64,000 nt of DNA. It comes from Ryuthela nishihirai (Eukaryota; Arthropoda; Arachnida; Araneae; Heptathelidae). Below are positions 10,838 through 23,344 of this stretch, one piece after another; positions within the stretch are counted from its first letter, which is position 1, and each line of letters starts with the position of its first letter. The DNA lies in contig JAWZYU010000010.1 in assembly GCA_038380435.1 (NCBI GenBank), forward strand, positions 40,396,135-40,460,134, given 5' to 3'. The notes beneath the pieces were generated by a model. That model worked only from the letters and a program-made list of their open reading frames with translations, was not told where the DNA came from and searched no databases. The translations under genes and the position numbers were made by a program.

Positions 10838-11252
10838 AGGGGCGGGGTTGCCTCAGTCGGTAGCATTCCAGGCTCGTAATCTGCAGTTCTCAGGTTCGAG
10901 TCCTACGAGCATTGAGATTAATCTCCGCAAATTCCCCATCCTACCATCGGTCAGTAAGGGACACCAAAAGACTTGAAAAGGCAGCCGTCCATCAGAAGAA
11001 ACATTAAGCCGTGTGACCCCGTGCTCAGTTAAAGAATACGCTGGATGGATGGAGGCTACCATTTGTTCCTAACAGCAGTCCCCTCCCCGGCCAACCTCCT
11101 TTGAGCGCCGGTGTCTACCATGTCTCCCAACAGCTGTTTCAGTGGGTCTCTTCTCCCAGCCTTCTCTGAACCTTCGGGGTCCTTGGAATCTGGCTATTTA
11201 GCCCATTGTACGCAAAAAAGTGCCACTCAGAGGTAAAACAACCCAGTTAACT
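10838..11252 (+). mobile_element. SINE-A, diverged, with internal duplication
   Basis: The head GGGGCGGGGTTGCCTCAGTC and the tail GTAAAACAACCCAG are clear. The region of the TCTCCCAACAGCTGTT motif is present in two versions (about 11050-11105 and 11106-11170), which makes the copy about 415 bp long. Confidence 0.85.
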
Positions 11253-11633
11253 ATTTATTCAGTAAGGAAACGCTTAGTGAATAACGAAAAAACACAACAG
11301 TGAATTCATAAATATTGCTATAACATAAACAAAGTAAAATGAAATATTTTGAGGTATAAGTTGTTTCAAATAGCTTTCGTTTATTTGATAAAACAGTCGT
11401 GAAATTTAAAGCCTTTTTAGGTGTAAAAATAAAACACATGCAAAAAGCCTGCAGACCACTAGTTCCGTCATAGGGTAAAATCAAAAAATGGCTCCTGTTG
11501 ATATAAGTGAAGCGTTAAGCGCAAATTATTTCAAATAGTCAAAGAGAAGTCTACTGATTTTCGAAATTATAATAAGGATGAATTTGAACACGATCTGGTT
11601 CTTCAAATCACTTTTGTATCATAGATCATTTGG
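11253..11633. other. Intron sequence, AT-rich, nothing recognised
   Basis: No repeat family, RNA gene or coding signal was seen between two SINE-A copies. Confidence 0.45.
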
Positions 11634-12000
11634 ATTGTTTTACCACTGAGCGGCACTTTTTTGCACACCATGGGCTAAATGGCCAGGTCACAAGGACCCC
11701 GAAAGCTCAAAGAAGGTTAAGGGAGGGGACACACTGGAACAGCTGTTAGCCTTCCGTCAAGGCCATCCAGCGTGTTCTTTAACGTGCACAGCGTATAGCG
11801 CTCCCGCACACGGGGCCATGGCTTAACGTCCCATCCGACGGACAGAGGCCTTTCCAAGCCCATCGGTGTCCCCTACTAACCGTGGGCAGGGCGGGGAGTT
11901 TTGCGGAGATAAATCTCAAAGCTGATCCACCTGGGACTCTAACCTGGGAACTGCAGATTACGAGCTTGGCGAGCTACCGACTGGGCCACCCCCCGCCCCA
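11634..12000 (-). mobile_element. SINE-A, near full length
   Basis: Tail complement GGATTGTTTTACC on the left, head complement GGGCCACCCCCCGCCCC on the right. It has a short deletion around the CTGTTGGGAGAC block. Flanks are only loosely similar. Confidence 0.88.
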
Positions 12001-12149
12001 GATGAATGAAGGAAATGTTTTGAAATTAAAGAAAAGGCGACAGGCCAATTATAATAAAACGTAATTATAACAACAAAATTGAAGCAAGATTAAGTTTTCC
12101 TTTCCAGTTTTCCCAGTGAATGTTTTTACATACAGCTGCATTTTCAAAA

Positions 12150-12290
12150 ATCTTCTGGAGTTGTTTGACGGGAAGTTGCCATTTATATTAAACTGCACTC
12201 CACTGGAATCTTCTCTGTGTCCTGTGACTCGCGATCAGTGTGACCTGCCATTTTAGCCCGTTAAGAAAGTATTACTCGAATGCAAAACAA
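12150..12290 (+). mobile_element. SINE-A 3' half, very old
   Basis: It keeps TTTGACGGGAAGTTGCCATT, GTGACCTGCCATTTTAGCCC and a relic tail. The head is missing. A 3' piece of SINE-B (GTAGCAAGCAGCTGCTTGAGG) follows at about 12448-12488. Confidence 0.6.
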
Positions 12291-12639
12291 ACCAAGAGAA
12301 ACTTGTTGATGTTTCTCATCAATATGGTGGCAACAATGAGAAACAACGAGAACTTTTTTATTCAAACATTCGTGTTATTTCTAATTAAATTAAGGGATCG
12401 CCTTCTTCATAGATCTTCTCTACGAGGTATTAAAACTGAATGATTCCAGTCAGACCCCTGTAGCAAGCAGCTGCTTGAGGAGTAAGTTGTTTGATTATAA
12501 TAACAGGATTCTCTTTTCTTTCTTCTTGCATCGTGTTAAGTGATTTTGCATATCCACATTTTAAATGTTTTTTTTTTTTGTTAAGAAAAAAAAATTAAAA
12601 AATATTACCTTCAGGTATTTGTGTTGACTGCAAGACAAA

Positions 12640-15600
12640 GGGATCTTCTGTATATGTATATAGGAAAAGGGGTCTTGTTTATCTTTATAGGACAAAATGG
12701 GTCATGTTTATCTTTGTAAGAAAATGAAATCTTGTTTATTTTTGCCAAAGACAAAGGGAACTTGTTTATCTTTGTAGGGCAAATGAGATCTTTTTATCTT
12801 TGTAGGTCAAAGGGGATCTTGTTTATCTTTGTAGGACAAATTGGATCTCGTTTATCTCTATAGGTCAAAGGGGATCTTATTTATCTTTGCTAAAGACAAA
12901 GGGAACTTGTTTATCTTTGTAGGGCAAATGAGATCTTTTTATCTTTGTAGGTCAAAGGGATCTTGTTTATCTTTGTAGGACAAATTGGATCTCGTTTATC
13001 TCTATAGGTCAAAGGGGATCTTGTTTATCTTTGCTAAAGATAAAGGGAACTTGTTTATCTTTGTAGGGCAAATGTGTTCTTTTTATCTTTGTAGGTCAAA
13101 GTGGATCTTGTTTATCTCTATAGGTCAAAGGGGGATCTTGTTTATCTTTGCTAAAGATAAAGGGAACTTGTTTATCTTTGTAGGACAAATTGGATCTTGT
13201 TTATCTCTATAGGTCAAAGGGGATCTTGTTTATCTTTGCTAAAGACAAAGGGAACTTGTTTATCTTTGTAGGGCAAATGAGATCTTTTTATCTTTGTAGG
13301 TCAAAGGGATCTTGTTTATCTTTGTATGACAAATTGGATCTCGTTTATCTCTACAGGTCAAAGGGGATCTTATTTATCTTTGCTAAAGACAAAGGGAACT
13401 TGTTTGTCTTTGTAGGGCAAATGAGATCTTTTTATCTTTGTAGGTCAAAGTGGATCTTGTTTATCTCTATAGGTCAAAGGGGGGATCTTGTTTATCTTTG
13501 CTAAAGATAAAGGGAACTTGTTTATCTTTGTAGGACAAATTGGATCTTGTTTATCTCTATAGGTCAAAGGGGATCTTGTTTATCTTTGTAGGACAAATTG
13601 GATCTTGTTTATCTCTATAGGTCAAAGGGGATCTTGTTTATCTTTGCTAAAGACAAAGGGAACTTGTTTCTCTTTGTAGGGCAAATGAGTTCTTTTTATC
13701 TTTGTAGGTCAAAGTGGATCTTGTTTATCTTTGTAGGACAAATTGGATCTCGTTTATCTCTATAGGTCAAAGGGGATCTTATTTATCTTTGCTAAAGACA
13801 AAAGGAACTTGTTTATCTTTGTAGGGCAAATGTGTTCTTTTCATCTTTGTAGGTTAAAGTGGATCTTGTTTATCTCTATAGGTCAAGGGGGATCTTGTTT
13901 ATCTTTGATAAAGATAAAGGGTACTTGTTTATCTTTGTAGGGCAAATGAGATCTTTTTATCTTTGTAGGTCAAAGTGGATCTTGTTTATCTCTATAGGTC
14001 AAAGGGGGGATCTTGTTTATCTTTGCTAAAGATAAAGGGAACTTGTTTATCTTTGTAGGGCACATGAGATCTTTTTATCTTTGTAGGTCAAAGGGGATCT
14101 TGTTTATCTTTGTAGGACAAATTGGATCTCGTTTATCTCTATAGGTCAAAGGGGATCTTATTTATCTTTGCTAAAGACAAAGGGAACTTGTTTATCTTTG
14201 TAGGGCAAATGAGTTCTTTTTATCTTTGTAGGACAAATTGGATCTTGTTTATCTCTATAGGTCAAAGGGGGGGATCTTGTTTATCTTTGCTAAAGACAAA
14301 GGGAGCTTGTTTATCTTTGTAGGGCAAATGAGATCTTTTTATCTTTGTAGGTCAAAGTAGATCTTGTTTATCTTTGTAGGACAAATTGGATCTCGTTTAT
14401 CTCTATAGGTCAAAGGGGATCTTATTTATCTTTGCTAAAGACAAAGGGAACTTGTTTATCTTTGTAGGGCAAATGAGTTCTTTTTATCTTTGTAGGACAA
14501 ATTGGATCTTGTTTATCTCTATAGGTCAAAGGGGGGGATCTTGTTTATCTTTGCTAAAGACAAAGGGAACTTGTTTATCTTTGTAGGGCAAATGAGTTCT
14601 TTTTATCTTTGTAGGACAAATTGGATCTTGTTTATCTCTATAGGTCAAAGGGGTGATCTTGTTTATCTTTGCTAAAGACAAAGGGAACTTGTTTATCTTT
14701 GTAGGGCAAATGAGATCTTTTTATCTTTGTAGGTCAAAGTAGATCTTGTTTATCTTTGTAGGACAAATTGGATCTCGTTTATCTCTATAGGTCAAAGGGG
14801 ATCTTGTTTATCTTTTCTAAAGATAAAGGGAACTTGTTTATCTTTGTAGGGCAAATGAGTTCTTTTCATCTTTGTAGGTCAAAGAGGATCTTGTTTATCT
14901 TTGTAGGACAAATTGGATCTCGTTTATCTCTATAGGTCAAAGGGGATCTTATTTATCTTTGCTAAAGACAAAGGGAACTTGTTTATCTTTGTAGGGCAAA
15001 TGAGTTCTTTTTATCTTTGTAGGTCAAAGTGGATCTTGTTTATCTTTGTAGGGCAAATGAGATCTTTTTATCTTCGTAGGTCAAAGTGGATTTTTTATCT
15101 TTGTAGGTCAAAGTGGATCTTGTTTATCTCTATAGGTCAAAGGGGGGATCTTGTTTATCTTTGCCAAAGACAAAGGGAACTTGTTTATCTTTGTAGGGCA
15201 AATGAGTTCTTTTCATCTTTGTAGGTCAAAGAGGATCTTGTTTATCTTTGTAGGACAAATTGGATCTCGTTTATCTCTATAGGTCAAAGGGGATCTTATT
15301 TATCTTTGCTAAAGACAAAGGGAACTTGTTTATCTTTGTAGGGCAAATGAGTTCTTTTTATCTTTGTAGGTCAAAGTGGATCTTGTTTATCTTTGTAGGG
15401 CAAATGAGATCTTTTTATCTTCGTAGGTCAAAGTGGATTTTTTATCTTTGTAGGTCAAAGTGGATCTTGTTTATCTCTATAGGTCAAAGGGGGGATCTTG
15501 TTTATCTTTGCCAAAGACAAAGGGAACTTGTTTATCTTTGTAGGGCAAATGAGTTCTTTTTATCTTTGTAGGTCAAAGTGGATCTTGTTTATCTTTGTAG

Positions 15601-16903
15601 GACAAATTGGATCTTGTTTATCTCTATAGGTCAAAGGGTATCTTGTTTATCTTTGCCAAAGACAAAGGGATCTTGTTTATCTTTGCTAAAGATAAAGGGT
15701 ACTTGTTTATCTTTTTAGGGCAAATGAGATCTTTTTTTCTTTGTAGGTCAAAGTGGATCTTGTTTATCTCCATAGGTCAAAGGGGGGATCTTGTTTATCT
15801 TTGCTAAAGATAAAGGGAACTTGTTTATCTTTGTAGGGAAATGTGTTCTTTTTATCTTTGTAGGTCAAAGGGGATCTTGTTTATCTTTGTAGGGAAATGT
15901 GTTCTTTTTATCTTTGTAGGTCAAAGGGGATCTTGTTTATCTTTGTAGGTCAAAGTGGATCTTGTTTATCTCTATAGGTCAAAGGTGGGATCTTGTTTAT
16001 CTTTGCCAAAGACAAAGGGAACTTGTTTATCTTTGTAGGGCAAATGAGTTCTTTTTATCTTTGTAGGTCAAAGGGGATCTGTTTATCTTTGTAGGACAAA
16101 TTGGATCTTGTTTATCTCTATAGGTCAAAGGGGATCTTGTTTATCTTTGCTAAAGACAAAGGGAACTTGTTTATCTTTGTAGGGCAAATGAGTTCTTTTT
16201 ATCTTTGTAGGTCAAAGTGGATCTTGTTTATCTCTATAGGTCAAAGGGGATCTTGTTTATCTTTGCTAAAGATAAAGGGAACTTGTTTATCTTTGTAGGG
16301 CAAATGAGATCTTTTTATCTTTGTAGGTCAAAGGGGATCTTGTTTATCTTTGTAGGAAAATTGGATCTTGTTTATCTCTATAGATCAAAGGGGATCTTGT
16401 TTATCTTTGCTAAAGATAAAGGGAACTTGTTTATCTTTGTAGGGCAAATGAGTTCTTTTTATCTTTGTATGTCAAAGTGGATCTTGTTTATCTTTGTAGG
16501 ACAATTTGGATCTTGTTTATCTCTATTGGTCAAGGGGGATCTTGTTTATCTTTGCTAAAGATAAAGGGAACTTGTTTATCTTTGTAGGGCAAATTAGATC
16601 TTTTTATCTTTGTAGGTCAAATGGGATCTTGTTTATCTTTGTAGGACAAATTGGATCTTGTTTATCTCTATAGGTCAAAGGGGATCTTGTTTATCTTTGC
16701 TAAAGATAAAGGGAACTTGTTTATCTTTGTAGGGCAAATGAGTTCTTTTCATCTTTGTAGGTCAAAGAGGATCTTGTTTATCTTTGTAGGACAAATTGGA
16801 TCTCGTTTATCTCTATAGGTCTAAGGGGATCTTATTTATCTTTGTAAGACAGGGGGACCTTGTTTATTTTTGTAAGACAGAGAAATCTTGTTTATCCTTG
16901 CAG
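12640..16903 (+). repeat. 29-bp minisatellite of splice-acceptor-like units
   Basis: About 4.26 kb made of 27-30 bp units of the pattern GATCTTGTTTATCTTTGTAG, then GTCAAAGGG, GACAAATTG or GGCAAATGA variants. The variants alternate in higher-order blocks; for example 14913-15259 and 15260-15606 are near-identical 347-bp blocks, and 14122 and 14386 start near-identical 264-bp blocks. By length there are roughly 145 units. Units at both outer edges are more diverged (GTAAGACAG instead of GTAGGACAA). It ends precisely at the AG of the exon 3 acceptor. Long frames inside it are a by-product of the repeat, not genes. Confidence 0.96.
16886..16903 (+). promoter_or_regulatory. 3' splice acceptor of exon 3, repeat-derived
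   Basis: The segment ATCTTGTTTATCCTTGCAG differs from the array unit ATCTTGTTTATCTTTGTAG at two positions, both T to C. It is the acceptor required by the phase of exon 3. Confidence 0.8.
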
Positions 16904-17024
16904 GTGCGGCGAGGCCTGTCCGAATGGAACCCACGGCGATCAATGTGCCAACGAATGCCTCTGCCAGAACAACAGCACCTGCAATCACGTGAACGGGAAT
17001 TGCACGTGCACCGAAGGATGGACG
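16904..17024 (+). CDS. EGF-repeat gene, exon 3 (EGF 3)
   Basis: The acceptor ttatccttgcag is the last unit-like segment of the 29-bp minisatellite; the donor is gtgagt. The exon enters in phase 2 and leaves in phase 0 (121 nt). It encodes CGEACPNGTHGDQC, then C-x-C with the NNST double sequon, and ends CTCTEGWT. The next exon continues GPVC, completing the module. GC content and codon use are clearly higher than in the flanking array, so coding starts sharply at 16904. Confidence 0.9.
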
Positions 17025-17879
17025 GTGAGTGTTTCGAATAGAGCAGTTTCAATTACTCGAATAATGCTATTCAAAGAGAAATGTTCGCAAACGGTGTGCC
17101 GTGAAAACGCCCAAGAATGATAAAACTGATACACAAAAATAATATTAATTGTCTCAGTAACATTATAGCTCGTCTCTCTTTTACGAAGCAGGCTCATGTA
17201 TGGGCACTAATCATGTGTGCTTATGCCTACTCGTATAAAATAAGAATGAAAATATATTTTTGTCCATCCCATTATTTTTTTTTCCTAAAAGGTAAGGTTC
17301 CTGAACGCATAGTTACCGAAATTGTGCTTCAGGCAAAATTTTTTACGATGGATGTGGCTTAATAATATACGTTTTAAGATACATAAGAATTTTTAAAATT
17401 GAATTTAATGCAAAAATGCTTAAACTGTAACGTGCATAAATGTTTTTGATTTCAAATTTTTATTTTTAGAAGTTTCTTGTTATTATGCGTTTTATGCATG
17501 AAAACAGCTTCCCCAACTGCGTTCCGTCAGAAAGAAAAAAACATATTTTTATTCACGAATTCTTTCGTGTAGTGTTCGACAAAGTTGCTCAGAAATTTTT
17601 ACTGTATCGTGAATGAAAATAGTTTGCGTAACATTCTCGTAGCGTACTAGTCTTCAGCTTAATTCATATCACGGATCGAACCCTTAAATGGCATGAAGTA
17701 ACTGTTTACTTTTGCAATCGTGTAATATTATTGAGAAAAAAGAAAACAAAATGTTTTAAGCCATTAATATACAGGAAACAAACTCGAGTTCATTTTACAA
17801 AATGAGATCGTTGCTCACCTTTGGGCAAATACTGTCAGAGGAATTTGGTGTCAAATATACAACAAAACCTTGAAATGCA
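17025..17879. other. Intron 3 start, nothing recognised
   Basis: AT-rich sequence after the exon 3 donor with no repeat family, tRNA or coding signal that I recognise. Confidence 0.5.
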
Positions 17880-18078
17880 ACACCGACGGTCTTGGAAAGG
17901 CCGCCGTCCGTCGGATGGTAGTTAAGTAGTGGCCCGTGTGCGGGTGAACCATACCCTGTGCACGTTAAAGAACACGCCGGATTGTCTTGAAGGGAGGCTA
18001 CCATCTGTCTCCCAACAGCTGTTCCAGTAGGTCCCTTCCCACAACCATCTCTGAGCCTTCGGGGTCCATGTGACCTGG
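17880..18078 (+). mobile_element. SINE-A, 5'-truncated, split by insertion
   Basis: It starts at the ACACCGACGGTCTTGGAAAG region and is interrupted at CATGTGACCTGG. The remainder (TCATTTAGCCCATTGTGTGC to the tail) is at 18482-18535. Confidence 0.85.
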
Positions 18079-18468
18079 TTGGGTAGGGTTGGGTTGTTTT
18101 ACCTCTGAGCGGCACTTTTTTGCACACCATGGGCTAAATGGCCAGGTCACCTGGACCCCGAAGGCTCAGAGAAGGTTGGGGGAGGGGACCCACTGGAACA
18201 ACTGTTGGGAGACAGATGGTAGCCTCCCGTCAAGGCCATCCAGCGTGTTCTTTAACGTGCACAGGGTATGGCTCTCCCACACACGGGGCCACGGCTTAAC
18301 GTCCCATCCGACGGACGGCGGCCTTTCCAAGCCCATCGGTGTCCCCTACTGACCGTGGACAGGGCGGGGAATTTTGCGGAGATAAATCTCAACGCTGACC
18401 CAGCTGGGACTCGAACCTGGGAACTACAGATTATGAGCCTGGAGCGATACCGACTGAGCAACCCCACC
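18079..18468 (-). mobile_element. SINE-A inserted in the previous copy
   Basis: Full-length minus copy. The flanks CCATGTGACCTGG (18066-18078) and CCATGTTACCGGG (18469-18481) match at 11 of 13, so the duplication has aged. Confidence 0.9.
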
Positions 18469-18774
18469 CCATGTTACCGGGTCATTTAGCCCATTGTGTG
18501 CAAAAAAAGTGCCGCTCAGGGGTAGAACAACCGGACCCAATCCCTTCCATCAATTTTAAAGAGTAGTGTTGAGGACCGAGAGTAGCGGCAGCGTCTGCTG
18601 TGAAATGTTGCACATTCAATAACTCTTTAAATATATTGTGAGAATGATGTTGAAAGTTGAGATTTAGAGAGATTTTTGTCAGATCTTTAATTTATTTCCA
18701 GTGATATTTTTCTATTAAAAGCTTATTTTCAAAGTTAGGAAGCTTTGAATTTCATTCGCATTAGAGGGAAGTGT

Positions 18775-19020
18775 TCTAATGGATTCAGTAACATAAGGAA
18801 TCCTTTGAGAATGCCAGTAAGGGTAATGAAAGCCGAAAATGATTCAACTTTTGTGTGTTTCATGCATTTTTCAAGAAATCATCTCAAAACCTCAAAAACG
18901 AAGCGAAAAATGTTGCACTGCAATGGAAAGGAAATACCTTGTCTTCCCCTTTTACCTTTTTTCAGTTTGATTGCGTCGAGCACCCTCCTCATATATTTTC
19001 ATTTTCTAGATACGGGTCTG
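18775..19020. mobile_element. MITE-D, one end visible
   Basis: It shares ATGCCAGTAAGGGTAATGAA, the ATTTTTCAAGAAATC block and TTGCACTGCAATGGAAA with other copies. The right end CTAGATACGGGTCTG is the inverted terminal motif. The left end is lost. Confidence 0.55.
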
Positions 19021-19344
19021 TACATATATATATATAAAGTTTATAATAAAATATAATTTTATATAAAAATAAAATAATGAAATAAACAAAAAATAAATTA
19101 AAAAACCCATTAAGTCTTAAATTAATTATATTGTCTTTATTTTTTTAATAATTATTTTTTATAGTTTATTCCATTATTAATTTTTTATTATTTTTTAATG
19201 TTATTTTAAAGTTATTTATCTAATGTTAGAAAAATTACCCGGCGTTGTTCCTGCCTTAATACATATTAAATGACTCAAAATAGCAGTCTTCCATTTTTAT
19301 AAAAACTCGATAAGATCTACTCCGTAAGAGATTTTCCTCCAGGA

Positions 19345-19695
19345 AGAAGGGCGGTGGTGACTCAGTTGATAGCGCGCCAGGTTCGTAATCTATAGTTCCC
19401 AGATTCGAGTTCCACCTGTGCCAGCGGTCAGTAGGGGACACCGATGGGCTTGGTAAAGGCCGCCTTCCGTCGGATGGAATGTTAAGCATTGGCCCCGTGT
19501 GCGAGACAGCCATACCCTGAGCACATTAAAGAACACGCTGGATTGTCTTAAAGAGAGGCTATCATCTGTCTCCCAACAGCTGTTCCAGTGGGTCTCCTCC
19601 CCCAACCTTTTATGGGCCTTCGGGGATCCTTGTGGCCTGGTCATTTAGCCCATTGTGTACAAAAAAAAAGTGCTGCTCAGAGGTAAAACAACTCA
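19345..19695 (+). mobile_element. SINE-A with internal deletion
   Basis: The head GGTGGTGACTCAGTTGATAG and tail are present. The segment between the tRNA head and GGTCAGTAGGGGACACC is missing about 35 bp. Confidence 0.86.
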
Positions 19696-20674
19696 TATGG
19701 CATCTGGATATAATAAATGATAGCTTCTTAAAGCTTTGGCACTCGGAAATTTTCAAAACTCTTTAATGTATATTTTTATGGCATGGTAAAAAAACTAAAG
19801 TTTCATTCAAAATATCTCTCATTACAAATGCATGAAAAATTTCAGTTCTAGTCCAGAGATTCTGAAGTGCGACCACGTGATATGCGGTAAATTTTTCTTT
19901 CAGTCAAGTTCACTAAATTCCATTTTCGGAGCTTGATAATGAAATAGGAAAAATAATAACTAACTGCCTTGAAACATTTCTTAATTGAAAGAGAGATTTA
20001 AAGAAACAGTTTCCTTTCTTTTTTGTTAAAATGAGTTTCATGGTTCACCATTTACTGAAATTGCTTCGTATCACTTAAAGGAAATCCAAGTGCTTTTTAT
20101 TGCTTTTTTGCAACTGAAGCTTCCTGTAAATGGAATTACGTTTCTACTTGTTAATGAAACTTCCTGCAGAAGATCAGATGTTCATTACGATAAGTGTTAA
20201 AACAGGGAACTTGTGAAGAGATTTCTTCAGGCATTCAGATCATTACAGAATTATTAATTAACAAACCTTTCGGATTCAGGGAAAGGAATCCGTAGAAACT
20301 TTATGAAGAGTACATAATTTATGATTTGAAATGAACTTTTCAAGATCTAGCAAACAAACTTTAGTTTTTATTCTAAGAAGAATTGTTTTTTATTTTTTTT
20401 AATTGTGTAATTAATGTGTTTTATAACTTTAGACTCTTAGTAAACGCCTCTCTGAGTGCGAACGCTATAAATTATTTCCTCTTTCAAGAAAATAAATAAC
20501 GAAATAGTTGAAGGCTAAAAGTCTTATTCTCTGAATTGTATTCAGAGACTTCAGCTGATTTTAATCCATAAAACCTCTCAAAGTCAGATGTAAGTATTTT
20601 ATCCTTTTATTTCTGGCTCTATTTTTCATTTAGAAAAAGAATGTAAGATACACTTATTCCAGGAAGCAAAAAGA
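19696..20674. other. Intron sequence, no feature seen
   Basis: About 1 kb of AT-rich sequence with no recognisable repeat or coding signal. Confidence 0.5.
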
Positions 20675-20685
20675 ACACTAAGTGG

Positions 20686-21072
20686 GTTGGGTTGTTTTAC
20701 CTCTGAGCGGCACTTTTCTGCACACCATGGACTAAATGGCCAGGTCACATGGACTCCGAAGGCTCAGAGAATGTTGGGGGTAGGGGACCCACTGGAACAG
20801 CTGTTGGGAGACAGATGGTAGCCTCCCGTCAAGGCCATCCAGTGTGTTCTTTAACGTGCACAGGGTATGGCTCTCCCACACACGTGCCACGGCTTAACGT
20901 CCCATCCGACGGACGGCGGCCTTTCCAAGCCCATCGGTGTCCCCTACTGACCGTGGGCAGGGCGGGAAATTTTGCGGAGATAAATCTCAACGCTGACCCA
21001 GCTGGGACTCGAACCTGGGAACTACAAATTACGCGCCTGGTGCGCTACCGACTGAGCCACCCCCGCCCTACC
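20686..21072 (-). mobile_element. SINE-A with target-site duplication
   Basis: Complete copy flanked by ACACTAAGTGG at 20675-20685 and 21073-21083. Confidence 0.95.
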
Positions 21073-21275
21073 ACACTAAGTGGCAATATGTATAATAGAG
21101 TCATTCCAAGGAATTGATTCTAATTCTGCAGAATGCTTTCTTTTCTCAAAGTAAGCAGATCTTCACGAGTTATAGAATGATGTTTTTGGTAATAATATTT
21201 ATACCTATGATATCTTTGTGTAACATCTATGAATTGCTATCTGAAATATCTAAGGTACAATAGAAAAATTTAAGG

Positions 21276-21655
21276 GGGTTGGGTTGTTTCATCTCTGAGC
21301 GGTACTTTTTTTGTATACAATGGGCTAAATGCAGGTCACAAGGACCCCGACGGCTCAGAGAAGGTTGTGGGAGGGGACCCACTGAACAGCTGTTGAGAGA
21401 CAGATGGTAGCCTCCCGTCAAGGCCATCCAATGTGTTCTTTAACGTGCACATGGTATGGCTCTAACCTCACACGGAGCCACGGCTTAACGTCCCATCCGA
21501 CGGACAGAGGTCTTTCTTAGCCCATCGATATCCCCTACTGAACGAGAGCAGGGAGTTTGAGACGATAAATCTCAAGCTGGCTCAGGCGAGACTCGAACCT
21601 GGGAACTGCAGATTACGAGCCTGGCGCGCTGCCCAATGAACCATCCCCATCCCTG
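21276..21655 (-). mobile_element. SINE-A, full length, diverged
   Basis: Tail complement TTGGGTTGTTTCATCTCTGA on the left; altered head complement AATGAACCATCCCCATCCC on the right. No clear duplication. Confidence 0.87.
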
Positions 21656-21814
21656 TACGAAGCATGGTGATCTTTCACCTATAATTAGCAGGCATCGTGT
21701 AGTTGAAAGAAGGGAGATGTGGGAAATGCATGTTACTGAAGTAAGAAATTTCTTCTGTCCCTTCCATAATTCTAATTCGTATTTCCTCTTCCTTCGCTTC
21801 CTCCACCGATGGTG

Positions 21815-22190
21815 GAGGGGGTGGCTCAGTCGGTAGCGGGCCAGGCTCGCAATCTGCATTTCCCAGGTTCGAGTTCCAGCTGGGTCAGCTTTGAGACTTA
21901 TCTCCGCAAAACTCCCCGCCCTGCCCACGGTCAGTAGGGGACACCGATGGTCTTGGAAGGGATGGGACATTAAGCCGTGGGCCGTGTGAGGGACAACCAT
22001 ACCCTCTGCACGTTAAAAAACACGCTGGATGGCCTTGACGGGATGCTACCATCTGCCTCCCAACAACTGTTCCAGTGGGTCCCCTACCCCAACCTTCTCT
22101 GAGCCTTCGGGGTCCTTGTTACCTGGCCATTTAGCCCAGGGTGTGCAAAAAAGTGCCGCTCAGAGGTAAAACAACCCAACACAACCACGT
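21815..22190 (+). mobile_element. SINE-A, full length
   Basis: The head GGGGGTGGCTCAGTCGGTAG is intact. A short deletion removes the CCGCCGTCCGTC block. The tail is followed at once by a second 3' half. Confidence 0.88.
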
Positions 22191-22372
22191 TAAAGGACAC
22201 GCTGAATGGCCTTGACGGGATGCTACCATCTGTCTCCCAACAACTGTCCCAGTGGGTCCCCTACCCAAACCTTCTCTGAGCCTTCGGGGTCCTTGTGACC
22301 TGGCCATTTAGCCCATGGTGTGCAAAAAAGTGCTGTTCAAAGGTAAAACAGCCCAACACAACCCAACCTCCA
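22191..22372 (+). mobile_element. Tandem duplication of the SINE-A 3' half
   Basis: From CACGTTAAAGGACACGCTGA to CAACACAACCCAACC it repeats 22008-22190 almost base for base, including the private variant GGGATGCTACCATCTG. It is therefore a local duplication, not a separate insertion. Confidence 0.82.
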
Positions 22373-22913
22373 TCGATGAACTAATTCAACAACTTTCGGT
22401 TGAATTTTCTGCTGCCATCACACACGACCTCCCAACGCATGCACTGCACCTTTCTTCTCTCGCACTTGATCATTAGAGCCCTACGCGAATGCGAATAGCA
22501 AAAGTACTATCGCAAGGTCTGACCCGCATCTGCAAAACTTGATCAGCATCCTCATACAATATGTTGCCTGCTTAATAACCGTCGAGGTTTTGGAAATGCT
22601 TGAGGTCTGATGAATGTTTTCGAGTAAAATAAATCAGTCTGATGAACTGAATAAATCAGTCTGATAATCATTAACGATTAACAAAAAAATTATAGTGTGA
22701 TAAAATAAGCTTGTATTTACAGAAAATTATGCCTGACTAAATATTAGAGGAAATTTTTCATTATTAATAACATATTTTTGGAAATTCTTCTGAATAAACT
22801 TTGCTCCTTTAAATGCAGTTTCTCACGATTACGGGAAGGCAATATCTTTTAATACTAAGTAACTCCCATGTACATTTCATTAGGTAAACTTCATGATAAA
22901 AATAATAAATAAA
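22373..22913. other. Intron sequence, nothing recognised
   Basis: No repeat family or coding signal is seen; a short AATCAGTCTGATNA motif occurs twice near 22630-22665. Confidence 0.45.
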
Positions 22914-23105
22914 TACCCCCTCAAGCAGCTGCTTGCCACAGAGGTCTGGCAGGAGCCTGTCAGTTTATATGCCATAGTAGAAGGTCTGTGAAGATGGCAG
23001 GACCTCAGCAGAAAAACGACACATACATCCATGCCTTACCCGGGGCTCGAACCCAGGTCCCTTAGATCAGTAGCCAAGCGCGCTAACTACTCGGCACACG
23101 ACGGA
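22914..23105 (-). mobile_element. SINE-B, near complete
   Basis: Tail complement CCCTCAAGCAGCTGCTTGCC, body with AGTAGAAGGTCTGTGAAGAT, and head complement GGGGCTCGAACCCAGG through CTAACTACTCGG. Flanking duplications are not clear. Confidence 0.9.
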
Positions 23106-23344
23106 AATTTTCACACATTTAATTGCAATTTTTTACGCAACACTCGAGTAACGTTTTAATCAAATATTTTATTTTTCAACAAAGAGAGCGCTACTTTCAT
23201 TTTATTTTTATTTTTAATTAAGTGACTTTTTCCGTTTTTTTCCCTTCATAACTGAATATCATCACTGAATTTTCAAATCAACTTTTTTTTTCATTATCAA
23301 AAATATTTTTTTTTCTCATGCCAGCCATAAATAATGCAATAATA

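Noticed and set aside
12985..16558. Repeated frames MDLVYLYRSKGILFIFAKDK and relatives
   Set aside because: They follow the 29-bp array through its higher-order period and have no start context, splice support or domain. Most units carry a TAG in one or another frame.
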